A program made the translations under genes and the position numbers. A DNA stretch of 64,000 bases, taken from positions 434,001 to 498,000 of the forward strand of contig OY718807.1 in NCBI GenBank assembly GCA_963070105.1, read 5' to 3'. Below are positions 38,144 to 50,767 of the stretch, piece after piece; position 1 is the first letter of the stretch; each line of letters starts with the position of its first letter. This DNA comes from Litomosoides sigmodontis. Lineage: Eukaryota; Nematoda; Chromadorea; Rhabditida; Onchocercidae. The notes under the pieces were generated by a model. That model ran no database searches and had not been told where the DNA came from. It saw only the letters and a list, made by a program, of their open reading frames with translations.

Positions 38144-40217
38144 ATTAGCGAGTAGAAGCAGTTCAATTTGACAAGGAATGAACGTTCAGCAAGCTGAAGT
38201 GCCTCTCTGATGCTTCAAACTTGAAATGTGCTGGATCCACCAGGTTCATAAATTCGTCAATTTAATTATTGCGTTCTTTAGAGTTGATGGAGTATAACTG
38301 AGAACCTATCATTTCATCGATCAAATGTTCTGGATGTGTCGCTATAATTCAGAATAAATCCTACTTTGAGTTCTGAATTTTGCATTGTTTTAAACGTGCG
38401 CTTCGCAGTTCCACGGTACTCGCCTAGTTTCCGTTCGCTCTCTCCTTGCTTTTGTTGTCAATTGCCGAAGCTGCGACGCTTAATTTTTGTAAATATTTTG
38501 TTCAAATGTCATTCGCATAAGCATTGCATCCCACAAGTCAGCGGAGGGCGAGGGCGTGTGATGAAAGACAAACATTTTCATCATCCTTTCCTGTTGATAA
38601 ACACTTAGCAATGATGTTCATTTCTTTGACGAATGAAATTCGATAGAAATTAGCTGCTTGTTAGGCTGTAAAAAGCAGTGAGCACTAATCCTTGCATTTC
38701 ACTTCCAACCAACTTTTCATTGCGACTTGAATTAGTCAGTCTATTGGCATTCAATCGCAGGGCGCAAAAGCGAGACGAAAGTAATGTAGGAATATAAAGT
38801 AAGCCATTGAGATCGAGTTATTTCCTCTATTAAAGTGCCTGCTCCTCGCTTAAGGAGCCGCAGCACCTCAATGCGATCGCTGCGCCGTGTGGCGGTTTAC
38901 GGCTCTTGAGACTGCGGAAATATTTCACTTTCTTCCCTCACTTGTCTCCGTTTGTGCGTGTGTGTATGTTTGTGTGTGTCTAATTTGCATATCACATACG
39001 CCCAACCGTAAGTTTGCAAATAATTCGTGTTCATCGCTTTAGTAGAATTATCGAAATCCTCAAATTAATTTCCCATTAATTAGCAAATAAATGAACAACT
39101 TTTTGGCCTTCGTGCCCATAGTAGCAACAGCGTATTGCTGACCATATAGTTAAAGAATGTTTGACCTATTTTTGACAAGATAAGCATAAATTGAAATTTG
39201 TTGGCAAACCAGTTCTGAGATTGATAGCTGAAATGTAATCTGTTTATTTCGTTTTTCAGAGATGTTCTTAAATCTATTCCGCAAGATGACGAAGAGTAAT
39301 TCAAGGATACTCGCTACTTGAACTGAAATTCTCCTGAACTGATAAGCAATTTATTAGGTCGCGAAGTGTTCTCTCATCCTATTCCATTAGGATTCGCATT
39401 CGCTGTCGCAATTCGCTGTCGATACTTTTTTAAGTATGCCTTGACGCAAATTAGAAGTAGAAGAAGTTTCAGCGTCTCAAGCAGCTTCTTCGATGCGACC
39501 TTTTAGGGTGTTTGCACTGAAGACGAACGACTCAAGTCTCTGTCCTAAATTTCCCAATAGCTTTGACCATCCACTAATAGGTTTTGTCTTTCCAACCATT
39601 TAGTTCAGTTATGAGAATTGCATTTTACTTTTTACTGTGCATGCCTCATCCATAGTTGTGCGTGAAGTAGGGCTAGATAATGTGCTACTTCTTCCGCTCC
39701 GACCTTTGCTTTGAGTCTTACCAGAAAAAACTTTCTCTACCTATTTCGATGTATACTACCATCTATACGTATCGGATCGGCGGTGTTGCAGCACCCGAGA
39801 ATGGTGAATTTTGCAGGTAAATTGAATATTTTTCCATACGATTTCCACTTTAGTTTCACCAGTCAACTTTCGTAAATTCTCAGCCAAAATTTAAGTAAAT
39901 TTCAGGTTGTGGAGTGCCGCAAAGAAGTTATTTAAACATGCGTAGCAAGAGGAAATAAATTTAGTAAAGCTATTTCAATATTACACAAAAAAGGCAAGAG
40001 ATCGATGATTTATTCTGTTACTTTACGCAATATCTAGTAAAAGGCAAAGGATCATTTGGCACAGCAATGCGGTAATCAAATGTTGCATTGTTGATTTGTA
40101 AAAAAGGAGAATTTATGAATTAATGGATCGATGCAAAACTGATGCCTTCTTGTGCTCAAATCGAGGTGCAAAATGAAATAATTAACTTCAATATATCAGA
40201 AATGGATGAGGCATCAC
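38144..40217. other. Intergenic
   Basis: No recognised gene. Short open frames exist (for example minus 39477-39599, MVGKTKPISGWSKLLGN) but have no splice partners or family features. A GC-richer patch near 38840-38930 may be promoter-like. Confidence 0.4.
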
Positions 40218-41313
40218 TTATGTCCCTAATCGCTTACACTTTCCAAATGGTCCATTCCAAACTCCATTTCTGCAAACTCGCCAGCGGCTGCCTTCCACTT
40301 CCAAGTAGTAATCAGTTGGACATACAAGCATCGCTACCGTCCCATGCGGATACTTTATGTTATTAACATTGATCAATTCCTAAAATAGAACCTTCTTTAT
40401 CACTCAGCAATTCTATTTCTAATTTCAGGTTTTTTTCACTTATTTTGGAACTACTGAATGCTTATGTAGTATGTTGTAGAGCGCAATACAGCACAGGCGT
40501 ACGTTAATTTGATGTAATTTAGACACTCTAATTTTTTAAGAAGTCTGAGCAGGCACACAAAAATAGCAAATTTGATTTATTAAAAATGACAAGCAGTAAA
40601 GCTTGCAGACTGAAATTACAACAAAAGATTATTACCGGATTATAAGCAATATATGGGATTGGTAGTTTGGGTGGCGGACACGGAGCAATATTGCGATGGA
40701 AAAAAGCGCATTTCTCTAAATTTCAAAAAGAGTAGAAATGTAAACAAAAAAGTCTCAAATCAGAACATTACGAGCCTCAGGTTGATCTAAAGCTATTAAT
40801 CAATTGAAAATCAGGAGAATTACTACCTTATCTTTGACCTATCAAAGAAGAAAATGAAGTCGATGCTTACTGGCAGTGAAACTTATGCTTCCATTAAGCA
40901 GAAAACGAAAAAGTCATTTTTGGATTTCGTTAGATTTTTTATTCCTTCACTTTTTTGGAAAGTAATAATTATAGAACTTTCGATTACGTTATTTTAACGA
41001 TGGTACTTAGTCATAATAATTCTGAAATAATGAAATTATTGGAATGAACGATTTTTCAAATTTTCCTAAATTTCCACTTAAATTCCAGAATCAATAACTG
41101 TGGAAGGCAATAAAAAGGATTAAGGTTGCCGAAAAAAAACAGTTTTATCAGTTCTGGTGGGTATTAGCAGATGTTAAAGCAGGAACTAATTGACGAAATA
41201 AACAAAGGTACTTTCTAATAACCCATAATTTTCGAAATTCAAGTAAACCGACCTTCGAAGGGAGCGACGACATTTGCAGTTAACACATATGTTAGTACGA
41301 CGTGAAGGATCAT
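40218..41313 (-). CDS. Secreted single-sushi (CCP) domain protein, 100 aa
   Basis: Three exons in phase: 41253-41313, 40636-40715, 40218-40379 (303 bases, 100 codons plus stop). Exon 1 is a signal peptide (MILHVVLTYVLTANVVA). Exon 2 gives EKCAFFHRNIAPCPPPKLP. Exon 3 gives GTVAMLVCPTDYYLEVEG, RWRVCRNGVWNGPFGKC, KRLGT-stop. The order C-PPP, V-x-LVC, Y-x-L, WxxC, NGxW, GxC is a complete four-cysteine complement-control/sushi module, with two extra N-terminal cysteines counted from EKC and APC. A TTTTTCAG acceptor lies 10 bases upstream of the ATG (41324), suiting trans-splicing. A GTAAGC donor inside the last exon (40237) could allow a longer isoform. It sits between the two copies of the 1.3-kb duplication. 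Sushi modules bind proteins extracellularly; the target is unknown. Confidence 0.8.
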
Positions 41314-41323
41314 TTTAATAAGC

Positions 41324-41334
41324 CTGAAAAACAT
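41324..41334 (-). promoter_or_regulatory. Probable trans-splice acceptor, sushi gene
   Basis: Minus strand GTTTTTCAG, then 10 bases, then ATG at 41313. No upstream exon evident. Confidence 0.55.
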
Positions 41335-41794
41335 CGGATGCTTTCTAGTAAGTTAGCTTGGATGTCACACAATCAATTGATCGTAGCCTAGTCTAGTCGA
41401 TGCAGCAAAAAGATATGATTGATAATAAATTTAAAAGTAAGGATTAAGAAATTACGCAGTTGAATGGCCGAGCCATTCTAAAAATAATGAAATCAAAAGT
41501 TTTATTTTTTTGCGAAACGATTGCAACAAAATGCGCCTGCCATTTGTCAAAGGATTAAACAGATATTTGCAGACAGATATTTGAAAGTACAATGCTTAGT
41601 CTTTGTCCGATATGCGCGAATATAACCAGTTCTTCATATTTTGCGTCATTTAATTCCTGAAGCAAAGATATTTGTCCCTCATATTTGATACACATATATA
41701 CACATACTTATTTATTTGTGTTTCTGAGGCTAACCCAGCAAGTTGGACCGATCTTTTTCGGTTCATTCAATAGCGTTCTTAGCTTACCTCAATT

Positions 41795-42118
41795 TCATTT
41801 GTTATAAATTAAGAATGATTGCCTTGCAAATGTGCTGTCGAATGTCGGGTCGTCAGTACCCTCATCTTCAGCTATATTAATTTTAGCGGAACAGTATAAC
41901 AACCTATATAAGTCATTTCGCCACCTTTCGCTATCAGTGATAGTGTCGCCTTTCAAGTCATCCGTTAATGCATCGCAGTGACTTACTGATAAAGCATCGT
42001 CATTACAGACGTTGCTCACACATCCTTCATAAAATCTGTGTGTAAATACTGTAGCGCTCACAGGTCGAAGCAATAACTCATCCCTCCGTTGCATTACGCA
42101 ACCAGAATTGCAGTCTTA
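41795..42118 (-). CDS. Cys-rich coding exon truncated at duplicated block copy 2
   Basis: A minus-strand frame of about 108 codons ends at TGA 41795. It reads CNSGCVMQRRDELLLRPVSA, TVFTHRFYEGCVSNVC, NDDALSVSHCDALTDDLKG, SERWRNDLYRLLYC and ends FLIYNK. The spacing FYxxCVxxxC...HCxAL recalls the C8 region of von Willebrand D modules, but the match is partial. The frame runs only a few codons into copy 2 of the duplication (which starts at 42107) before a stop. The natural upstream part therefore appears to have been displaced, or the exon starts at the internal ATG (42094). A strong GTAAGC donor lies after the stop. Function unknown. Confidence 0.45.
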
Positions 42119-43386
42119 TCACTCGATGATAGCCTCTCTGATAGCTGTAATTGGTCCTCAAACATTTCGTGTTTTGACCAATGCGATCGCAGTAAATGCC
42201 TGCTTACGGCGCCTCACTTTGGGAATACTACTTCATGGCAACTTTCATGACCACGTCCGACTGCATAACTGTTTAAATTTTAATTGAATTCCTTGACGAG
42301 AAAGGCAGGAAAGTCACACAGCAGTGCTTCATGAGGCAAATTCCACGTAAGTGATATGTATGTGGAGGTAAGGCACTGGCAGGCGGAGATTGCTGAAGAG
42401 CTTTGGAGACTTACAGAGTCGTCTTTGCGCTCGCCTGAGAAGACAGCAATGTTACCTACCACCAGTCATGCGGCATTTCTGGGGACAATAAATTTGTCAC
42501 AAACACTTCTCCTAAGGTCATAATCAAAAGATTACAAAAGGCCACTTCAGATCAAAAATCAGTGCCACAATGCATTGAAATATTTTGCAAAAAATTTGGC
42601 GCTCGTAAACATCTGAATTTGCGAGTGGTACGGAAATGCGTGCACGCCAAGGTGCAACCTAGCTCCTTTCACCGGCGCTACTTTTCCGGATAAGATGTAT
42701 CGCGTGACGTTCACGCGGAAAGATCGACCATTAACCGGTTTTGACTCTTGTGGTCAGCAATCGGGCGTGCAATCAGGGACAGAGGAATCCGGTTTCGCAG
42801 TAGCACTGCACAGGGATAACTGTTGGATGCCTTAACAGTAGCATATTGTCATTCATTTCTAATTTGCTGCTGCCGTAATCCGCCGATAATGACAACGCTC
42901 GTCTATCTGTCTCCAATTGTCAGCTTAATTTCATAACGAAATAAACGATCAGTGACAAACAAAATGAAGTGAATCGCTGACGGATGGCAATAGTCAAATT
43001 TATTTTTTCCTGAATAAGCTGCTTTAAGATCGTCGAGTCGAAGCAGGCTTAGGCAACTGATTGAGGAAAGGCGCACACTGTTTCATTTTACCTGACAGTA
43101 CACCCTTACAAAAATTTGAAGCATTAAATTAGCAGGAGAGATTCAACGCATCACAAACGACCTATGCTCTGATCGTCGATCAGCTGAGCTGAGCGTTCTA
43201 AATTTAATATTCAAATCGTTTCCACCCTCAAAAAACGTGTTCACAGTGACAACCCGCGCAACATCGCACATATCATTGTGAAGCTAAAATTTTCGCAGTT
43301 ACAAAAATGATTAGCATTCATCGCTGCAAGGAATGATACCGAAACGCAGTCAATAATTCTTAAACAGGCTACCGATGGTACCACTC
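42107..43386. repeat. 1.3-kb direct duplication, copy 2
   Basis: Same orientation as copy 1, offset 5267 bases (5243 after the 24-base deletion near 43323). Ends abruptly on both sides into unrelated sequence. Very young by divergence. Confidence 0.97.
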
Positions 43387-46188
43387 ACCCTTCTCTTCTG
43401 ATTTATATTTTTCTTTCTGATAGAACAGTGTTAAGAAGTAGAAGCAATGATTCTGACTGTAACAATGATGATAACAATAATTATAACAGTTACAATAACT
43501 TGATTGTATCAGCACAGAAATGTACGAGTTAGAGAAATTTTCCTTTTAACTTGAAAATTTTTGCAGTTTCCATGTATGAATCACAATTTACATATCACAA
43601 ATATATTCGCCAGCGTCCTCCTCCTTCACCATCGGTTAGTAACTCATAGCGTGTTATGCAGAAAGTTGCAAAATCTTACAACGACAAGAAGTGAAGAAGG
43701 ATAGTAAACGAAGGATTGAAGCATTTTCCTTCCTTAAGATGCTCCACGGAAGAACGAGTGTAGTAATTATTATAGCTTTAGCAATATTTTAGGTAAATTT
43801 GTAATTAAGCAACTTTTTCCACGCAGAACTTTGATTAATAAAGCGCAATGAAGTCGCTATCAATCTTTTCAATTATTCTTAAAATTATGAGTTTATTATA
43901 TGCCATCTAATGAGCGAAGCTTGCAGTATGAAATTTGGAAAGCGTCTCGATGTGACGTCCAAAGAGAAACACTCATTTTCTTTTCTTTCGTTTTAAAAAA
44001 GGTATGAAACGAAAAATGAATTTTTGTAAAAGTTTTGTGCCTGACGAGGAAAATTTTTCACTTTTGTGTGGCGGGAAAAGGAATTTTTAACGGAAAAACC
44101 AGCCTACTAAAATTAATGACAGTTTGCTTTATTGGTGTTATATGAGAAACACCGAATGAATGGGAATCCTAAAGTGCTTCAGAGAATGACGATAAAGCTT
44201 AATGTACGCTTAGAAATAAATCGGATACCGGACAAAAGAATAAAAGATCATTAGTTAAGCGTAACTTCAAGAAAACATTTTTCTTGAAAGGAAATTGCCG
44301 GTTTGATGCACATACTCCTTAACTGGAATAGCAAATACTGAAATGATCTCTTGAAATTCATTTTTACCAATTTTGACATTACTGAGAATCGGTTATGTGA
44401 TAGATAATGAGTGAGATAGAAATTCCACAAAATTGTTAGCAAAAACAAGCTTAATGCAATCGCCACCCAAAAGAATTATAGCACATTGGATTAGAAGATA
44501 ATATTTGGGATATATAATTAAATCCTAGCACTTCTTGAAAGCAAGCTCCGACGTATCCACTAATTAATTATTCTCCAACAAACTTCTTCACTGATCTCAT
44601 TGGTTCAGTGATGGCATCCTTAACTTTTCCGTAAGTGTACAGAAATATTTTGTGAAGAAAAATGATATTCAGAGGACCGCCCATGCAAACAATGCTGTAT
44701 GTGACTTTAATTTAGTTTAAAATGTCAGTTGGATGTTTCCACACTGTTTACGCTTATCTAAAGCTGTCAACTTCTTATACCTGTTAAAATTGGCAATCCG
44801 TTCAAAAACTTTTTTGATGAATATAAACGATATCATATATGACTAGTAGATTTGTTGCAATTCTGTAGGTTAAAGCAGTTTCTAATACTTATTACAATTA
44901 ATCAAAAAACGGGGAGAAAAAAATTTTTGATGAAGATAACTTGAGATCAAAAAATTTATCGTCATGTTTTAATTTAGAATAAACATTGCAAAAGCTAAGT
45001 AATACTTTAAGATCAAAGAGTGGCAAGTTGGGTTAATGCAAACATAGCAATAACAACTAACTTTATCTTAAAAAATCGAGACAGCGAACGAAAAATGTCG
45101 TGATGTGTTCGTCAGTTTAAATAAAAAGAGTGAAGAGTTAAATAAACAAATGAATAAATAGATAAGGGAGGAAAGTTATATAAAGTTTTATGGAGCAAAG
45201 AAAGGACAAATAAATTAGAAATATATACGTGTACACCAGGAATAAAGTAACATTCCATAAACATAAAACAATTGACAGTTATACCACTGAGGATCGATTT
45301 GTTTTATTTTATCATTTCCAACTTTACATATCCATAAAATCCGCTAGGTGCAGGAATGATGTGCTCTCAAGTCTCATCAACGAAAATTGAATTGTCATAA
45401 TTTGCTGCTGGAATGCTTAACTGGAAAAAAGAACTTCCGTGAGGATCAACAATACGTATTCAACATTAAGTACAGTTCAACCCATCTGGTATGAGAGAAA
45501 GAGAAATGATGTGATATTGAGAACATCAGGAATTAACAGGTGAGTAGGACCGTACAAATAATCTGGCACTTTTGCAGGGAGTAAAAAAAAGACGAAGCAT
45601 GTAAAGCCCACACATCAACGACGAAAAATTAAGCATTTCGTTACTAGCAATGCAAAGTTTTTATTGAACACAAGTTTCACCTTTACTTTTGTTCGAGCCT
45701 TACGCTTTATTTTGTCACAGAAGAGAGAAATTAATTTCTCACAGATTCATTCACGCTTCAGAAAGAGAGAGAGAAATTGTTTGCAGTCTTTAATTGAATT
45801 GTTGCATTATTATTATTTTGTGAATGCTTTTTAATATCTCATCATAGATGGTTCTCAACACTGACCATAATTATATTCAGGAGCACAGTAACACAGAGGA
45901 TACATTGATTTGCTAAATATAATAATGACCAGTTTTAGACGAATCAAACTTTGACATATACAGTGAGCTAATTTGATGAAAATCATGTTTTACAAGAATA
46001 AAGTGTCGAAATTATCAACACACTTTCTTCAAAGCAAACAAGGTTTTTTTTTGTTCGACATCTATTACATTAAAGCGGAGTAATACTTAAACAATAAATA
46101 CATGCTTAACTTCTTTCAGGATCCAAACCTTATGTACAAGCAACGAATCTTAGGTCGATCAGTTTGTTGCACGAAATATCACGGATAA
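43387..46188. other. Intergenic
   Basis: No gene recognised. A plus-strand ATG frame near 43900-44001 (MPSNERSLQYEIWK, donor GTATGA) is a weak first-exon candidate. Confidence 0.4.
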
Positions 46189-47125
46189 TTAGTTAAAGCC
46201 AGCAGCACCATCGCTATCAATATCGCTTAAAAATTGAGCACATTCCTCACTGCTCAATGTTGAGATCAAATCAACTGCTTGTTCTGCAAGACGTCTATTA
46301 GCAGCTTGTCGTAGTCGCAGCATATACTGCCGTACTTGATCTGGAGTACTACGACTGAAATACGTTTCTAATTTTTCAATTGCAACATTGCGATCCAATG
46401 AATTCGGTAACGTCTGTGATGTAACCGCGCTTGCTAACAAGCCTGTAAAATTTTCATTAAACTTTTCTTAAAAAAAAGCAATTCAGGCTCTAAATCCGAT
46501 CACACAAACACCAGAACATACGAAATAATAGAAGGAAGTTGTAGAAATGCACCTGATTCCGAATTTGAGCTGCTTGGAAAATGCAACTCTTCAGTGCTAA
46601 TAATCGTAGTGCTAACGCCATTTGGACTTCCCATCGCAGTTGGCGTTTCCGGTTCGACTTTTGCTTCCAAATCTTGCTTTTCATTATGAGTAAAATAAGT
46701 GGATGTCGAATTCAGAAAAAGTTGTTTCAAATAATCCGTATAACTGCCAGATTCGTCAGGCGATTCGAACTCCTAAAATGAAAGTAAGTCAAACTACTTG
46801 AAACGATGATTTATATGTGTAAATTTTTACACACTTCGATGTACGCAAGAAATTTAACGAAATACGGTAATATAATAAAATGTAAAAAATTATTGATGCA
46901 AGAAGCAACGCGCACCAGCAGTTACAACATCAATGAAAACATAAACAAGAATAGACAAAAACAAATGGAAAACTTACACTTTTTGGTATTTTTAACCGTC
47001 CGTCAGTACCATTTGAAGTTTTAGAAATTTCTAACAAACGTTTAAGTTTATTCGGAGCTGCAGGACCAGCTGCTTGTTGACCTGAAACGATGATAATATA
47101 CATGTTATTAACGGATCACCCAATA

Positions 47126-47170
<45 letters not shown>

Positions 47171-49257
47171 GCACAAGTACCTTCTTATCACTTTTTATCA
47201 ATTTATCAGGAATTGCGACCTTTTCAAGCGTATATTCGCTAAATATGTGGATAAAGGACAAAAAAGGATCAATCCGATCAAATTTGCATAAGACCGTCAA
47301 AAACCATTTTATTCATCATATTCGAGAGATTCATTTAAAGTAGTCTTAGAAGTTCATCAACTATTCTAGGTCTATTTACTGCAACATAATCCCACACAGT
47401 CATTCGTTCAGGTAAACTACAAATAGATAGATATGTGATTCAGTGAGAATACTCTTACAAGGATGATGAAAACTATGCCATGATTGCCGCGAATTTTGCA
47501 AAAAAAGACATACGAAAGGAAAAGAGTGAATTAAGCAAATTAACCCATTTTTTCAGCCTTTGACGAAACAACGCCTTTCTTACGTCGCAAAAACCACTCC
47601 ACACTTGGCATACTACCCTTCCACTGACGCTCACTACGCACATCACTGATTAACTTTGCAAGTCGAATGCATTGATCTTCACGATGAGCACACTCGCTGG
47701 AATATAAAGGGTTAGAAAAGTTGAAAAATAGCAGCATTTTTCTGAAATATCGCGCTCATACAGCTTGTGCCGAAACTGGACTATCACTATTCACCCAGCT
47801 AAATATGTTTTCATTTTAAAATGGTTACTAAATCATTATTCAAACCTAGTTCACGTGTAATTGCCTATGCGATGGTGTCCTATCCTGAATTTCGAATATG
47901 ACGACGGCTAGAGCACTAAAAAATGACGTGAACAAAAGGGGAAGAAATAACACTGGTAAAATTGAATTAAAACTGAAAAGAAAATTGCTTACAATTTTTT
48001 TTTTTTCATTTGCTACTATGTGAAAACTTAAATGCCATTACTTACTAACCGAAAAATTTCCGATAAACGTTGCGCTTCATTACGATATATGAAATTAGCT
48101 CGCGCAATTCGCTGTCGATGTCGGGCTGCTTCCGATAAACGTTTCACCAAATCGATAACGATTCGCTGATCAGTTCGAAGTTCGTTAGGAATCAGTGATA
48201 TGAAGTCAAGTTGTGTGATGTGTTCCGGTATGGACTCCGTAATATGTAATGAATTGACAGCTTTCCGGCGGTACATATCGTTCAATTTTCCACGTGAATT
48301 GTATACTTCACCAAATACCTTACTTATTGCAGCTAAAAAATGAGCAATTTTAATGGCTGAAATCGAAATATCTGCAAAAATTTAATAAAATCTTAGCTAA
48401 AACTCAAGTCAAGGAAAATTATGCAAGGGATATTAAAACGTTTTATTGTGCCAACATTTTAACGATAGGGGATGAAAGCCCACATACAAACGTTTACATC
48501 ACTTCAAAACATGTGATTTTCGACAGGAGATAAAGAATAAAATCACACGTAAATTTCATATTAGCAACTTATTAAGCCACTCATTCATCCTTCATCCTAG
48601 CAGATTTTATATGGCGCAAAACGTAAATAGAACAAATTCAATAGAATAAATTCACGTATGGCATATTTAGCAATTCAACTTCTGTAGATTTGTCGATGGA
48701 GAAATTACCTACGATAGTCTAGAAATTACCTACGATAGTCTAGCAAAGTAGGACAACAGAATTAAAACGTACGATTAATGCGACGCTGTCGTACCGCTGA
48801 TACCTTTTGGGACGACGCTTTCGCTTTCAACGAAATATCTTAAAATTCAGCCGTGACTTTAAAAAAAAACACAAAGTACACAGCATATTTCTTCTATCAT
48901 TCTAAAAATTAAAGGTAATGAAAAGATAAGAGGAAAAAAAAGCAATCATATTTCTACTACAGTAAAAAATAGCTGATAACGCTAACCATTATCACTACAC
49001 GAATTTTTACAGGAAATAAAAATCACCACTAATTTCTAATGACTAATTTTAATGAGTGTGAAAATATATTCGTAAACAGTGTATTCTAAACATATGGGTT
49101 GCTGGAAAGAACATTTGAACCTTCAGAAGTCTTCAGAAAATGTCACGAAAAATGTTTAGCAAATGTAAAATTGACCTGAGATATCACTGGCTTCTCCATC
49201 CATAAGTGGCATGTTTGGGCTTTTGTCTGCTAGAAATAGCTTTTCTCCTTGGGCCAT
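46189..49257 (-). CDS. Unrecognised 403-aa protein, probably intracellular
   Basis: Eight exons join in phase: 49176-49257, 48773-48838, 48050-48332, 47865-47915, 47545-47696, 46978-47081, 46553-46772, 46189-46442 (1212 bases). Start ATG 49257. No signal peptide or membrane segment. The N-terminal third is helical and basic (SAVRQRRINP, NDMYRRKAVNSLHITESI, LIPNELRTDQRIVIDLVKRL, RHRQRIARANFIYRNEAQRL). The middle holds WKGSMPSVEWFLRRKKG. It then turns acidic and Ser/Thr-rich (EFESPDESGSYTDY, EAKVEPETPTAMGSPNG). The C-terminus is a helical Gln/Arg-rich segment (TPDQVRQYMLRLRQAANRRL) ending with an acidic tail. This layout suits a nuclear or scaffold protein, but I know no family match. The intron after 47865 needs a GC donor (ATAG/GCAATT) to keep phase. 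An alternative missed micro-exon is possible. Confidence 0.75.
47127..47168. repeat. (TA)n dinucleotide repeat in an intron
   Basis: About 40 bases of TA in the 47082-47544 intron of the 403-aa protein gene. Confidence 0.95.
48700..48743. repeat. Tandem duplication of a 21-base unit
   Basis: AGAAATTACCTACGATAGTC plus one base occurs twice back-to-back in an intron. Confidence 0.85.
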
Positions 49258-49269
49258 AAATAAAATTCA

Positions 49270-49280
49270 CCCTAAAATAC
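49270..49280 (-). promoter_or_regulatory. Probable trans-splice acceptor, 403-aa protein gene
   Basis: Minus strand TATTTTAG/GG lies 14 bases before ATG 49257. Confidence 0.5.
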
Positions 49281-49851
49281 ATTCTCTGTTCTCTGCGGAA
49301 AGTTTCCGTTTTCCTTTGAATGACGTATTCCGTGACTTCCGATAAGCAAAGAGAACATTTTTTCTTTCTGCACTATGTCGAGAATATTCATCATATGCAG
49401 GCATTTTGGACATTCATCTTCAAACTTCATACCTAACAAATTATGCATTTCACCAAAACATTCTTACAGAAATAAATCTAAAATACTAGGTAAGTTAGGG
49501 AGCGGAAGAAAGCGCAACACAAATTGCGAATATCGCATCACGGAAATCTCTCTCAAAAATCCCAAATGCTACCGTCCACCTAACAGTATAAAGCCCTCTC
49601 CCAACTCTTCCACATCGGTTATTCGTATTTCGAGCCAACCATTGCGTGCGTGCTTAAATTTAAGACGATTTTCAAACAAATACGTTGCTAACGAAAGTTT
49701 TGCTTGAACTGAGTTCGAATCGAATTAACACTAACTATAAACCAAACTGAAACTAATAGTCACAGCGAGCGCAACAGAAACATCAGCAGCACTTGTCCTC
49801 GCAACAGCAATAGCAGTAGCAGCTTTTGGCGGTTGTGGAGTAATTAATATT

Positions 49852-49907
49852 AGTGGTACCAGTACTAGTACCACTAGGAGATTAGTGGTACCAGTACTAG
49901 TACCACT
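49852..49907. repeat. Twice-repeated 24-bp imperfect palindrome
   Basis: AGTGGTAC...GTACCACT with an AGTACT-containing centre occurs at 49852-49875 and again at 49884-49907. It lies immediately before the GTA satellite and shares its GTA/TAC character. Confidence 0.85.
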
Positions 49908-49916
49908 GGGAGCAGC

Positions 49917-50290
<374 letters not shown>

Positions 50291-50577
50291 GGTGGCACTG
50301 GTGATGGTATGGACGGGAGGGATGGAGCACAGCACGAGATGTGTTATCTATCGTCGTTCCTCCTTTTGGTTCCAAACAGCTACCCTTCCCTGTCTGTGAT
50401 AGTAATGTGAGGTTGCTCCCTGCTTCCACTACCACCACTGGCACTAGCACCAGCACCGTCACCAATCTCTTTGCACCGGTTCTCTACCAACCTTAGCTAC
50501 CGTTACATGACCACCTTCTCGCCCTCATCTATCATTAGGGTACCAATCGATTGGTATATCTGTGTGTGGGTGGGTAC

Positions 50578-50600
50578 ATACACACACACACACACACACT
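50578..50600. repeat. (CA)n repeat
   Basis: About 11 CA units in the promoter region of the MSP-domain gene; a complementary (GT)n run follows at 50694-50713. Confidence 0.95.
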
Positions 50601-50693
50601 TCCTTGCCCATCCGGTAGTCAACGACGTGTGCTATCACCTATCACAGCGTTGCGCTACCATCGACACCAATATATATATGTCTATCCGTCTAT

Positions 50694-50713
50694 GTGTGTG
50701 TGTGTGTGTGTGT
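50694..50713. repeat. (GT)n repeat
   Basis: About 10 GT units, 55 bases upstream of the MSP gene ATG. It can pair with the CA run at 50578. Confidence 0.95.
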
Positions 50714-50767
50714 ACGTGCGTGTATCTATGTCTGCGCGTATGTGTTGGTGTTGCTACACTATCTGTT

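Noticed and set aside
39259..39298. Plus-strand terminal exon DVLKSIPQDDEE after a TTTTTCAG acceptor
   Set aside because: Good acceptor and acidic end, but no upstream partner exon, and the minus strand is equally open here.
36840..43386. LTR retrotransposon with 1.3-kb LTRs and 4-kb interior
   Set aside because: No TG...CA ends, no target-site duplication, no primer-binding or polypurine tract, and the interior holds a sushi gene instead of gag-pol.
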